From an uncultured Alphaproteobacteria bacterium (lineage in GTDB: Bacteria > Pseudomonadota > Alphaproteobacteria > RF32 > CAG-239), in assembly GCA_944391365.1 (NCBI GenBank), contig CALXTH010000011.1:1-12064 (forward strand): 12,064 bases of DNA. Direction: 5' to 3'. Shown piece after piece: positions 1-7,260 of this stretch (its first letter is position 1; each line of letters opens with the position of its first letter). Position numbers and translations under genes: made by a program. The notes beneath the pieces were generated by a model that had not been told where the DNA came from, ran no database searches, and saw only the letters and a program-made list of their open reading frames with translations.

Positions 1-1
1 T

Positions 2-190
2 CTCGATATCTTTTTTTATTTCTTTTCCGGCATTATATCCTTTATTTACTTAAAAATTCTTAATCACAAGCCGGCGGAAGCTGAGGCAGCTTCACCCCAT
101 CAGTTAACGGTTGAGAGTTTGGGGCAAAGAAAGCGCGTTGCTCAGATTGTGCTGCCACTGAGATGGGGCTTATTGTGTTTTGGGAGATAG
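2..190 (+). CDS. C-terminal fragment of a probable membrane protein (5' end outside window)
   Basis: An uninterrupted reading frame enters from the left edge and runs 62 codons to a TAG at 188-190. It starts with a strongly hydrophobic, aromatic-rich stretch (residues ~3-20, FFYFFSGIISFIYLKIL), which looks like a last transmembrane helix. A polar tail rich in Ala and Glu follows (KPAEAEAAS) and then a basic segment (GQRKR). This shape fits the C-terminus of a multi-pass inner-membrane protein such as a transporter, but too little is present to name a family. A hairpin terminator 18 bases after the stop supports a gene ending here. The other two forward frames are broken in this stretch. One minus frame is also open for about 43 codons, so the call is tentative. 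Confidence 0.4.
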   Translation, partial: LDIFFYFFSGIISFIYLKILNHKPAEAEAASPHQLTVESLGQRKRVAQIVLPLRWGLLCFGR

Positions 191-207
191 ATTTGGGATT
201 GATATAC

Positions 208-240
208 AAAGAAACCGCCGGAAAATCCGACGGTTTCTTT
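208..240. terminator. Bidirectional Rho-independent terminator
   Basis: The arms AAAGAAACCG and CGGTTTCTTT form a 10-bp stem, extended after one C/A mismatch by CGG/CCG around an AAAAT loop. The A-rich left arm and T-rich right arm make it usable in both directions: for the rightward fragment ending at 190 and for the leftward anmK transcript, whose last small gene stops 6 bases away at 246. The U-tracts are only three to four residues, so strength is uncertain. Confidence 0.65.
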
Positions 241-245
241 AGGAA

Positions 246-434
246 TTATGAAAGGTAGATGAGACAGCCTATGAATATGCAACCCACAAGCATCAAAAAT
301 ATTCCAAAGCGAATACAACAATAACCACTCCTTTCGTTTTTGGGAATCCCTTCTTCTTTCTCCTCTTGAAGAGTCTCGTTCCCCATATCAATAAAAGCGC
401 ATCCGGAAAAAAAGGATGGTATGATTAATATCAT
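246..434 (-). CDS. 62-aa single-pass membrane micro-protein coupled to anmK
   Basis: I do not recognise a family. The ATG at 434 shares its A with the TAA of anmK (TAATG), and a GGGGAG ribosome-binding site lies four bases upstream inside the anmK end, a classic translational-coupling arrangement. The protein has a short hydrophobic N-terminus (residues 1-15, including FFSGC), an acidic then basic middle (QEEKEEGIPKNERS) and a C-terminal hydrophobic helix (about 41-61, IRFGIFLMLVGCIFIGCLIY) with paired cysteines. It is probably a tail-anchored or single-span inner-membrane peptide. A later in-frame ATG (residue 17) would give a 46-aa form but has no clear ribosome site. The terminator begins six bases after the stop, so the gene exactly fills the space between anmK and the transcript end. 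Function is unknown. Confidence 0.55.
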   Translation of the reverse strand: MILIIPSFFSGCAFIDMGNETLQEEKEEGIPKNERSGYCCIRFGIFLMLVGCIFIGCLIYLS

Positions 435-1543
435 TATACTCCCCGCGAGACAAAGATTTCACCGCCCATAAGGGGTTCGGGGGCGCCGGTCGTTGTCGGA
501 AAAGTAATCGGCAAACCGGCCAGTCGGCGGGCCGCCAGAAAAGCAAAAGCCTGGGCCTCGATTGCATCTGAATTCCAGCCGACATCGCGCGCAGTTTTAA
601 CCTCTATCCCCGGCAGACGCTGTCGGATAAAACGCACCATTGTGGGGTTGTTGGCACCGCCGCCACAAACAATCAGGCTCTTAGGCGCCTCCGGCAAATA
701 AAAACTCACGGAATACGAAACCGCCTCCGCGGCAAAAGCCGTCGCCGTTGCCGCCCCGTCTTCAAGCGACAACCCTTCCAGATGTTCAAGCTTTTCATTA
801 AACAGATTGCGGTCAATGGATTTGGGCGGATATTGCGCAAAATATTTATGTTTCATCAAATTAGCCAAAATCCGCTCATTGATTTTGCCGCTGATGGCCA
901 GGCGGCCATTGTAATCCATGTGCATTCCCCCGTGCCTAAGCACCCAGTCGTTGACCGGAGCATTGCCGGGGCCGGTATCAAAAGCCAGCATTTCGCCATT
1001 TGCCCCAATCCAGGTAATATTTGCTACTCCGCCGATATTGAGCACGGCCACCGGCTTTTCCATTTCGGCACACAAAGCCGCATGAAATACCGGTACCAAC
1101 GGCGCTCCCTGTCCTCCGGCCAAGACATCGGCGTTGCGAAACCGGCTGACAACCTTTATTCCGGTCAGATCAGCCAGCAGCTGCCCGTTGCCGATCTGGT
1201 GTGTATAATGGTTTTCCGGCTCATGATGAATTGTGTGTCCGTGAAAACCGATAAGCCCGACCGGCTCATCTTCTGCCGCCAGAAAATCTTTAACCACTTC
1301 GGCATGAAAACGGGTTAAAGTCTCTTCTACGGCTTTGATTCTCTGCCGGTTTTCTTCAGTGTCGGGCTTTGTTCCCAAAACAGACCGGATGGCCTCACGC
1401 AGCTCATCGTCATACGGCACGGTATAGGCTCGTCCGAAAGCATAAATGTCGATGCCGTCAGTCTCAATCAGGGCGATATCCACACCATCAAGCGATGTCC
1501 CGCTCATTAAACCGATGACCCTGACGCTTCTGATTGTATCCAT
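434..1543 (-). CDS. anmK: Anhydro-N-acetylmuramic acid kinase
   Basis: AnmK uses ATP to phosphorylate 1,6-anhydro-MurNAc and opens the anhydro ring to give MurNAc-6-phosphate, a cytosolic step of peptidoglycan recycling normally followed by MurQ. The 369 residues match the usual family length. The ATP-binding signature GLMSGTSLDGVD is at 11-22. Further family blocks are GFHGHTIHHEP (99-109), GQGAPLVPVFH (144-154), NIGGVANI (169-176) and FDTGPGNAPVND (188-199), whose Asp189 corresponds to the proposed catalytic base. LIVCGGGANNP and the C-terminal TTGAPEPLMGG motif are also present. The start ATG gives the standard N-terminus; a GAGG lies about 13 bases upstream, rather far. It is divergent from tyrS and coupled to a micro-protein downstream. 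No murQ is in the window. Confidence 0.97.
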   Translation of the reverse strand: MDTIRSVRVIGLMSGTSLDGVDIALIETDGIDIYAFGRAYTVPYDDELREAIRSVLGTKPDTEENRQRIKAVEETLTRFHAEVVKDFLAAEDEPVGLIGFHGHTIHHEPENHYTHQIGNGQLLADLTGIKVVSRFRNADVLAGGQGAPLVPVFHAALCAEMEKPVAVLNIGGVANITWIGANGEMLAFDTGPGNAPVNDWVLRHGGMHMDYNGRLAISGKINERILANLMKHKYFAQYPPKSIDRNLFNEKLEHLEGLSLEDGAATATAFAAEAVSYSVSFYLPEAPKSLIVCGGGANNPTMVRFIRQRLPGIEVKTARDVGWNSDAIEAQAFAFLAARRLAGLPITFPTTTGAPEPLMGGEIFVSRGV

Positions 1544-1565
1544 TAAAAATTTTTTACCTCTTCGC

Positions 1566-1593
1566 TTGCACTATTTTATTTATATGTTAATAT
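1566..1593 (+). promoter_or_regulatory. Candidate sigma-70 promoter of tyrS
   Basis: A TTGCAC -35 (1566-1571) is separated by 16 bases from a TAATAT -10 (1588-1593). A TG lies one base before the -10, giving an extended -10 element. It would start transcription near 1600, leaving a leader of about 30 bases before tyrS. The same 89-base gap must also hold the leftward anmK promoter; a TATAAATAAAAT-like tract is visible on the minus strand, but I see no convincing -35 partner. Confidence 0.5.
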
Positions 1594-1632
1594 CCTTAAG
1601 ACTTGTTTAATTAATAATCAGGGAAAGGAACG

Positions 1633-2889
1633 ATGAGCAATTTTAAATCCCAATTTATCAACATTATGGTTGAGCGCGGCTTTTATAATCAATGCACAAA
1701 CGAGCAGGGATTTGACGACTATCTTTATGAATGTGAAAAAAGCGGCAGGCCGGCGGTTGGGTATCTGGGGTCCGATCCGACGGGTGACAGCCTGCATGTC
1801 GGGCATATCGTTCCTTTGATGATGATGCGCTGGTTTCAAAAATGCGGACACAAACCGCTGACTTTGGTCGGCGGGGCGACGGCGCGCATCGGTGACCCAT
1901 CCGGAAAAGACAAACTCCGTCCGTTTCTTGATGAAGAAACCCTGAAACACAACATTGCCGGCTTAAAAAAATCTTTCGGCAAGTTTCTCTCTTTTGGCAG
2001 CGGAGCCAATGAGGCGGTCATGGTTGACAACTGGGACTGGTTCAAAGATATTAATTATCTTTCGTTTCTACGTGATATCGGCACTTATTACTCCGTCAAC
2101 CGTATGCTGACGATGGAAAGTGTCAAATCGCGTCTGGACAGGGAACAGCCGATGAGTTTTTTGGAATTTAACTATATGCTGCTGCAGGGATATGATTTTT
2201 GCGAATTATATCAAAAATATGGCTGCCGGGCACAGATTGCCGGCTCGGACCAATGGGGCAACATCACCTCAGGGACTGAGCTCGGCCGCCGCAAATATGA
2301 TGTCGAGCTGTTTGGTTTTACCAGCCCGATTATCACCGATTCCAACGGCAAAAAAGTGGGCAAATCCGAGGGGAATGCCGTCTGGATTAATGAAGAAAAA
2401 TTGCCGGCTTATGATTATTATCAATATTTCCGCAACATCGGTGATGCCGAAGTCGGCAAATGCCTCCGGATTTATACGGATCTGCCGATGGATGAAGTCA
2501 GACGCCTTGAAGCTTTGAAAGACAAAGAAATCAACGAAGCCAAAAAGATTCTGGCCTTTGAGGCGACCAAAATCTGTCGCGGTGAAGCTGAAGCCCTGGC
2601 CGCACAGCAAACGGCGGTTCAGACTTTTGAACAGGGCAATGCCGGCGGGGATCTGCCGACGCTTAAAGTCTCATCCGTTGAGGGAATGCCGGTTATTGAT
2701 GCCTTTTTGCAAATCGGCTTTGTCGCCAGCAAAGGTGAAGCCCGCCGTCTGATCAAACAGGCCGGTTTAAAACTCAACGATAAAGTGATAACGGATGAAA
2801 ACTATAAACTTTCTGCGGCAGACCTGATTGACGGTCAGACCAAATTATCGCAGGGCAAAAAGAAACACGGCTTGCTCAAATTAAATTGA
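1633..2889 (+). CDS. tyrS: Tyrosyl-tRNA synthetase
   Basis: TyrRS is a class Ic enzyme that activates tyrosine with ATP and charges tRNA-Tyr in the cytosol. The 418-aa length is that of the bacterial TyrRS type. The signature HVGH (HIGH motif) is at 55-58 within YLGSDPTGDSLHVGH, the tyrosine-pocket motif GSDQWGN follows in mid-protein, and the KMSKS loop is KVGKS at 241-245. Residues from about 353 to the end form an S4-type RNA-binding domain (IDAFLQIGFVASKGEARRLI) used for the tRNA anticodon side. The ATG at 1633 has AAGGA three bases upstream, a tight but usable spacing. The gene has its own promoter candidate and is followed at once by a strong terminator, so it is monocistronic. No T-box elements are visible upstream. 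Confidence 0.98.
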   Translation: MSNFKSQFINIMVERGFYNQCTNEQGFDDYLYECEKSGRPAVGYLGSDPTGDSLHVGHIVPLMMMRWFQKCGHKPLTLVGGATARIGDPSGKDKLRPFLDEETLKHNIAGLKKSFGKFLSFGSGANEAVMVDNWDWFKDINYLSFLRDIGTYYSVNRMLTMESVKSRLDREQPMSFLEFNYMLLQGYDFCELYQKYGCRAQIAGSDQWGNITSGTELGRRKYDVELFGFTSPIITDSNGKKVGKSEGNAVWINEEKLPAYDYYQYFRNIGDAEVGKCLRIYTDLPMDEVRRLEALKDKEINEAKKILAFEATKICRGEAEALAAQQTAVQTFEQGNAGGDLPTLKVSSVEGMPVIDAFLQIGFVASKGEARRLIKQAGLKLNDKVITDENYKLSAADLIDGQTKLSQGKKKHGLLKLN

Positions 2890-2917
2890 AAAAGGAGGCA
2901 TCAGCCTCCTTTTTTTT
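2889..2917 (+). terminator. Rho-independent terminator of tyrS
   Basis: GGAGGC (2894-2899), loop ATCA, GCCTCC (2904-2909), then eight T residues. The A residues before the left arm can extend the stem into the T tract. It begins at the last base of the tyrS stop codon. Confidence 0.9.
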
Positions 2918-3037
2918 ACGGTCTGAGGACCGGACGGAGGAAGCTGTTATTATTGTCATAATGCTTATAGTCAGCAGCTCTTTATAAATATAAAAGGACA
3001 TAACAATATAATAATCTATATTATATGCAATTTATAT

Positions 3038-3066
3038 TTGACAGCAGCGTCTTCCTGTTATAGACT
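3038..3066 (+). promoter_or_regulatory. Candidate distal promoter of ileS
   Basis: A perfect TTGACA (3038-3043), a 17-base spacer and TAGACT (3061-3066, 4 of 6 to consensus). Transcription would start near 3073 and give a leader of about 208 bases before the ileS ATG at 3281. Confidence 0.5.
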
Positions 3067-3153
3067 CCTTTTCAGTTTTAACTGATAAACTGATGTTTTT
3101 GTTTTTAACCATTATCATGAATATGATGCAAAAGTTTTTTATAATATATTGTT

Positions 3154-3183
3154 TTTCCATTATTATCCCTTAGGGGATATACT
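3154..3183 (+). promoter_or_regulatory. Candidate proximal ileS promoter with overlapping palindrome
   Basis: TTTCCA (3154-3159), an 18-base spacer and TATACT (3178-3183, 5 of 6). The spacer contains the inverted repeat ATCCC-TTAG-GGGAT (3165-3178), which touches the -10 and is placed where a repressor operator would sit. The start would be near 3190, about 90 bases before ileS. Confidence 0.35.
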
Positions 3184-3280
3184 TTAGTTTGCACATAGAT
3201 CAAATAACCAGTTTGCTGTTCCGGAGAAATTCCGGCCGTTTTCAGAATAATCCACCTTATTGAATTTGAGTATAAAAGCG

Positions 3281-6200
3281 ATGAAACATTATGCTGATGT
3301 CAAGGCAAAGCCTGACTTTGTCGAAGTTGAAAAAGAAGTCCTGAAATTTTGGGAAGAAGATAAAACGTTTGAAAAATCCGTGCACAACCGCGACGGCGCT
3401 GCCGAGTTTGTGTTTTATGATGGGCCGCCGTTTGCCAACGGAACACCGCACTACGGGCATATTATGGTGTCTTATGTCAAAGATGTGGTCGCCCGTTTTC
3501 AGACCATGAACGGCAAGAAGGTCGAGCGCCGGCTGGGCTGGGACTGCCACGGGCTGCCGGCCGAAATGTCTGCTGAAAAGCAACTCGGTGTTTCCGGCCG
3601 CAAGCAGATTGAGCAGTATGGTATTGAAAAATTTAATGATTTCTGCCGGGCGGATGTTTTGAAATATTCCGGTATCTGGGTTGATATGTTCAAGCGTATC
3701 GGCCGCTGGGTGGATTTTAATCATGATTATAAAACGATGGATCTGCCGTTTATGGAGAGTGTCATCCATAATTTTAAAGACCTGTATGACAAGGGACTGG
3801 TCTATGAAGATTATCGCGTGCTTCCTTATTCCTGGGCGGCGGAAACCCCGTTGTCAAATTTTGAGGTCAATCAGGGATATAAGGACAAGACCGATAACGC
3901 CATTACGGTCATGTTCAAACTTGAAAACGGCATGAATATGCTGGTTTGGACGACAACCCCATGGACGCTGCCCTCAAATTTGATGTTGGCCGTGGGGCTG
4001 GATATTGATTATGCCGTTATGGAAGAAGCCGGGCAAAAATATGTTCTGGCGCAGGCTTTGCTCGGCCGTTATAAAAAGCAGCTTGAGCATGCGCAGCAAG
4101 TGGACACGATTAAAGGCCGCGCGCTGGTCGGCCTGAGTTATGAGCCGATGTTCCCTTATTTTAAGCATTTGAAAGACAAAGGGGCGTTTAAAGTCCTGAG
4201 CGGGGAATTTGTTTCAACCGAAGACGGTACCGGTATTGTTCATATCGCACCGGGATTTGGTCAGGATGACTTTGAAGCCTGCCGCGCTTATGATGAAAAT
4301 TTTCCGGTGGTTTGTCCGGTTGACGAGGCCGGAAAGTTTACCGCTGAGGTTCCCGATTATGAAGGAATGCAGGTTTTTGAAACCAATGAACCAATTATGC
4401 AGTTGCTCAAAGAAAAGGGTATTTTGGTCAAAAAAGAGCAATATACCCACTCTTATCCGTTCTGTTGGCGCACAGATACGCCGCTGATCTATAAAGCGAT
4501 GTCGTCATGGTTTGTCAAAGTGACTGATTTCCGGGATGAGATGGTGGCTAATAACCAGCAAATCAACTGGGTGCCCGAGCATATTAAAGACGGGCGTTTC
4601 GGCAAATGGCTTGAGGGCGCGCGCGACTGGTCGATTTCACGCAACCGGTTCTGGGGGACGCCTATTCCGGTCTGGAAATCTGATAATCCGCAGTTTCCGC
4701 GTATTGATGTTTTTGGTTCTATTGCAGAAATCAGGGAAAAAACAGGTTTTGAAGTGACAAACCTGCACAAGCCTTATATTGATGATGTGGTTTATCCCAA
4801 TCCTGATGATCCGTCGGGTAAAAGCATGATGCGTCGCGTGGGCGATGTGTTTGATTGCTGGTTTGAATCAGGCTCCATGCCGTACGCACAGATTCATTAT
4901 CCGTTTGAAAACAAAGACTGGTTTGAAAACCATTTCCCGGCCGATTTTATTGTCGAGGCCATGGATCAGACCCGCGGCTGGTTTTATACCCTGACGGTGT
5001 TGGCAACCGCGCTGCACCACAAACCGGCTTTCAAAAACTGTATCTGTACCGGTTTGCTGATGGCCGAAGGCGGGCAAAAGCTCTCCAAACGCCTGAAAAA
5101 CTACCCGGATCCGAATGAGGTTCTGGAGACTATCGGTTCTGATGCTCTACGGTGGTTTCTGGTTTCATCACCGGTGCTGAAAGGCGGGAATCTGGCCGTT
5201 GACAAAGAGGGCAAAGAAATTGCCAAAGCCTCCCGCGTAGCGCAGATTCCACTGTGGAATGCTTTTTATTTCTTTACGTTGTATGCCAATGCCGAAGAAT
5301 ACCGGGCCAAAGAAATCAGCCATTCAAGTGAGGCGATTGACAACTATATTCTGTCAAAGCTGAAACACCTGCGCGATACGGTCAAATCCGGGCTTGACAG
5401 CTATGATGTTGCCGTGGCAACAAATGAGGTTGCAACCTTTATGGAAGTGTTGAACAACTGGTATATCCGCCGGACCCGTGACCGTTTCTGGGAGGGTGAT
5501 GCTCAGGCTTTTGATACGCTTTACACAGTTTTGGTTAATGTGGTCAAGATTATTGCACCGTTGATGCCTTTTGTCAGCGAGCATATCTTCAAGACCCTGA
5601 CCGGTGAAGAATCCGTTCATCTGGCTGACTATCCGTCGCTTTCAGACATCAGCTATGACGCCGCTCTGGTCGAGCAGATGGATTTTGTGCAGGATTTGTG
5701 TTCAACAGCCAAGTTCATTCGTGAAGAAAAAAATCTGCGTAATCGTCTGCCGCTGCAAAGTCTGACGGTTGTCGGGGCGCGGCTTGAGCCGGCGTATCAG
5801 GAAATTGTCAAAGACGAGCTGAATGTCAAAGAGGTTTGTTTTGATGAACATCTGGACGTTTATGCCGCCAAGAAAGTTTATCTGTATACACCGCTGCTGG
5901 GCAAAACCCTCGGTAAAAATATGGGGGCGGTGATGGCAGCTTATAAGCAGGGGCAATGGGCCTTGAATGCTGACGGAACACTGGCGATTGCCGGGCAAAC
6001 TTTGGGCAAAGACCTGTTTGAGGTGCGTCTGGAGATGAAAGACGGGGTGGCCGGCAAGGCTTTTGCCGATAACAAAGCCGTTGTCACTCTGGACACCACG
6101 GTAACCGATGTCTTGCGCCGGGAAGGCATGGCCCGGGATTTTGTCCGTCTGGTTCAGACTTTGCGGAAAGATAAAGGGTTCAATATTTCTGACCGTATTG

Positions 6201-6382
6201 AATTGTGTTATGCAACAACGGATGCCGAGCTGGCGTTGGCGCTTGACGAAAACAAAGCTTATATTGCCGAGCAGGTTCTGGCCGTTAAGGTTGAGAACAG
6301 TTGTTCCTCCGGTACGGAAGCCGATATTGAGGGGAAACAGCTTGTTTTCGACGCCAAAATCAGTCATATTAAAGTTGCGTAA
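3281..6382 (+). CDS. ileS: Isoleucyl-tRNA synthetase, eukaryote-like (type 2)
   Basis: IleRS is a class Ia enzyme charging tRNA-Ile, with an editing (CP1) domain that removes misactivated valine. From the ATG at 3281 it is 1033 aa. The HIGH motif is HYGH at 57-60 inside NGTPHYGHI, followed by GWDCHGLP. The editing-domain core shows WTTTPWTLPSN and GTGIVHIAPGFGQDDF. ISRNRFWGTPIPVW precedes the KMSKS loop KLSKR at 600-604, and NWYIRRTRDRFW marks the anticodon-binding domain. HYGH and SRNRFWGTPIP, and the absence of the C-terminal Cys-rich zinc motif of ordinary bacterial IleRS, place it in the eukaryote-like clade. That clade occurs in some bacteria and is often naturally insensitive to mupirocin (known of the clade, not shown here). 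A TTG at 3260 would add seven residues, but the ATG is preferred. It has its own leader and terminator. Confidence 0.97.
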   Translation: MKHYADVKAKPDFVEVEKEVLKFWEEDKTFEKSVHNRDGAAEFVFYDGPPFANGTPHYGHIMVSYVKDVVARFQTMNGKKVERRLGWDCHGLPAEMSAEKQLGVSGRKQIEQYGIEKFNDFCRADVLKYSGIWVDMFKRIGRWVDFNHDYKTMDLPFMESVIHNFKDLYDKGLVYEDYRVLPYSWAAETPLSNFEVNQGYKDKTDNAITVMFKLENGMNMLVWTTTPWTLPSNLMLAVGLDIDYAVMEEAGQKYVLAQALLGRYKKQLEHAQQVDTIKGRALVGLSYEPMFPYFKHLKDKGAFKVLSGEFVSTEDGTGIVHIAPGFGQDDFEACRAYDENFPVVCPVDEAGKFTAEVPDYEGMQVFETNEPIMQLLKEKGILVKKEQYTHSYPFCWRTDTPLIYKAMSSWFVKVTDFRDEMVANNQQINWVPEHIKDGRFGKWLEGARDWSISRNRFWGTPIPVWKSDNPQFPRIDVFGSIAEIREKTGFEVTNLHKPYIDDVVYPNPDDPSGKSMMRRVGDVFDCWFESGSMPYAQIHYPFENKDWFENHFPADFIVEAMDQTRGWFYTLTVLATALHHKPAFKNCICTGLLMAEGGQKLSKRLKNYPDPNEVLETIGSDALRWFLVSSPVLKGGNLAVDKEGKEIAKASRVAQIPLWNAFYFFTLYANAEEYRAKEISHSSEAIDNYILSKLKHLRDTVKSGLDSYDVAVATNEVATFMEVLNNWYIRRTRDRFWEGDAQAFDTLYTVLVNVVKIIAPLMPFVSEHIFKTLTGEESVHLADYPSLSDISYDAALVEQMDFVQDLCSTAKFIREEKNLRNRLPLQSLTVVGARLEPAYQEIVKDELNVKEVCFDEHLDVYAAKKVYLYTPLLGKTLGKNMGAVMAAYKQGQWALNADGTLAIAGQTLGKDLFEVRLEMKDGVAGKAFADNKAVVTLDTTVTDVLRREGMARDFVRLVQTLRKDKGFNISDRIELCYATTDAELALALDENKAYIAEQVLAVKVENSCSSGTEADIEGKQLVFDAKISHIKVA

Positions 6383-6477
6383 AGAGAACCCGGGCAAGGT
6401 GTTCCGGTTGATTAGTGGCGGACTGATTGAGGCGTAAAATATACGACATGTATTTTGTGCCTGTTGTGAGAAAGGTA

Positions 6478-6508
6478 AAGGCCCGGTAATTCCGGGCCTT
6501 GTTTTTTT
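6478..6508 (+). terminator. Rho-independent terminator downstream of ileS
   Basis: AAGGCCCGG (6478-6486), loop TAATT, CCGGGCCTT (6492-6500), then G and seven T residues. It is a strong rightward terminator about 95 bases after ileS. On the minus strand the stem is present but lacks a T-run, so it would serve the leftward Cys-rich gene only poorly. Confidence 0.9.
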
Positions 6509-6520
6509 GTATTTTTTAAT

Positions 6521-7258
6521 CTAATAAGAATCGAATACCGGGCGACCACAGTAGTCGTTGGCGTAGCTGCCGCTGGTCACAGAGCCATCAGACATGCTCA
6601 TGCGGAAGAGGCGGCCGTTATCGAAAGTAGACGACCAATACCAATTATCCGCAAAATTTTGTCCTCCTAATGCGACACTCAGATGGTTAATCTTCGATTT
6701 ATTGTTATAAATAAGCTCGAGCTCATCCAAAGTAGGTAATCTGCCTTTACCACAGAACGCTCTGGCGGCTTGAGTCTCTGCAACATTCCAATACATGGTC
6801 TCGCTGTTGCCGTTTTTGGTATTCTCAATTGCCACAAAGAAGCCCATGCCACTGGCTCGAACACCTACAACCTTACCGTCGCAATAATACTGGTCTCCGA
6901 CAATGCCTTCCGTCGGCGTCTCTTTCTGACAGCTGCCGTCTTTCCATTTATAGCCGCTTGAACACGTGCATTGAGTATATTTACCCCCGCAGGCGGAGCC
7001 TGCGCCACCGGCGTAGCCGGTACCTGTGCAAGTCAAAGTAAAACCATATTTATTACAGAATGATTTTTCACATTCCTCTTCATTTACGCCCAAACACGCC
7101 CATTTGTTGCCGAATGGACATTTGACACCCTTGCCGCCGTTGCAGGAGGTTTCAGTATAACCCAAAGTTTCGCAATTTGTTGTTTCTACGCACTGGGCAT
7201 TCACAGTTAAAGGAATAAAGGACAAACTTGTCCCCAAGAGTAAAAATTTAATTTTCAT
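6521..7258 (-). CDS. Secreted Cys-rich protein with C-terminal DUF1566 domain (possible DGR target)
   Basis: A Sec signal peptide spans residues 1-21 (MKIK, hydrophobic core, then TVNA before QC). The mature region 22-112 is packed with 12 cysteines and Gly-rich motifs such as TGTGYAGGAGSACGG and SSGYKWKDGSCQ, suggesting a disulfide-bonded exported module. Three more cysteines bring the total to 15. Residues about 125-243 fit a DUF1566-type C-type-lectin-like domain: GKGRLPTLDEL (170-180), WYWSST (206-211), SDG (223-225) and a terminal GRPVF. That fold is typical of adhesins and of variable proteins of diversity-generating retroelements, and the last ~40 codons switch to mostly C-ending codons. 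It is probably periplasmic, secreted or surface-exposed; the ligand is unknown. GGAG seven bases before the ATG supports the start. The gene has its own promoter and a structured leader. Confidence 0.85.
   Translation of the reverse strand: MKIKFLLLGTSLSFIPLTVNAQCVETTNCETLGYTETSCNGGKGVKCPFGNKWACLGVNEEECEKSFCNKYGFTLTCTGTGYAGGAGSACGGKYTQCTCSSGYKWKDGSCQKETPTEGIVGDQYYCDGKVVGVRASGMGFFVAIENTKNGNSETMYWNVAETQAARAFCGKGRLPTLDELELIYNNKSKINHLSVALGGQNFADNWYWSSTFDNGRLFRMSMSDGSVTSGSYANDYCGRPVFDSY
6524..6643 (-). other. Candidate variable region at the 3' end of the DUF1566 gene
   Basis: From WYWSST to GRPVF (residues 206-242). Within this stretch, 20 of the 31 codons from Phe212 to Phe242 end in C (TTC, AAC, GGC, CGC, CTC, AGC, ACC, TAC, GCC, GAC). 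In the 26 codons before Trp206 only four do. DGR variable regions show this because AAC codons in the template repeat are mutagenised at adenines into NNC. The motif layout (WYWSS..., a DG turn, then RPV at the end) also matches DUF1566-type DGR targets. No template repeat or reverse transcriptase lies in the window, so this is a hypothesis from composition and motif. Confidence 0.4.
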
Positions 7259-7260
7259 AA

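Larger units (their letters stand above)
2918..3259. other. Long AT-rich intergenic region upstream of ileS
   Basis: About 340 bases with no credible gene or tRNA on either strand and clearly richer in A and T than the flanking genes. It holds two candidate rightward promoters (3038-3066 and 3154-3183, listed separately) and several small inverted repeats: AGCTG (2942-2946) with CAGCT (2975-2979), CAGTT/AACTG at 3073-3084, ATCAT/ATGAT at 3114-3127, ATCCC/GGGAT at 3165-3178 and CCGGA/TCCGG at 3221-3235. I find no T-box specifier or conserved T-box sequence. A regulated ileS leader is plausible, but its class cannot be named. Confidence 0.5.

Noticed and set aside
782..1318. 178-codon plus-strand open frame
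   Set aside because: It lies wholly antisense to anmK, shows no family motif and no ribosome-binding site; a shadow frame.
2918..3259. T-box riboswitch or tRNA gene before ileS
   Set aside because: I find neither the conserved T-box sequence nor a cloverleaf; only small unrelated hairpins are present.
3260..3280. TTG start for ileS
   Set aside because: It adds seven residues with no ribosome-binding site upstream; the ATG at 3281 gives a normal IleRS N-terminus.
3257..3769. 170-codon minus-strand open frame
   Set aside because: Antisense to the catalytic start of ileS, including the HIGH motif codons; no support of its own.
5702..6397. 231-codon minus-strand open frame
   Set aside because: It is antisense to the C-terminal part of ileS, with phase and composition typical of a mirror frame and no recognisable domain.
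6383..6477. DGR template repeat or accessory gene next to the candidate variable region
   Set aside because: The short gap between ileS and the terminator shows no copy of the variable region and no reverse-transcriptase motif is encoded anywhere in the window.
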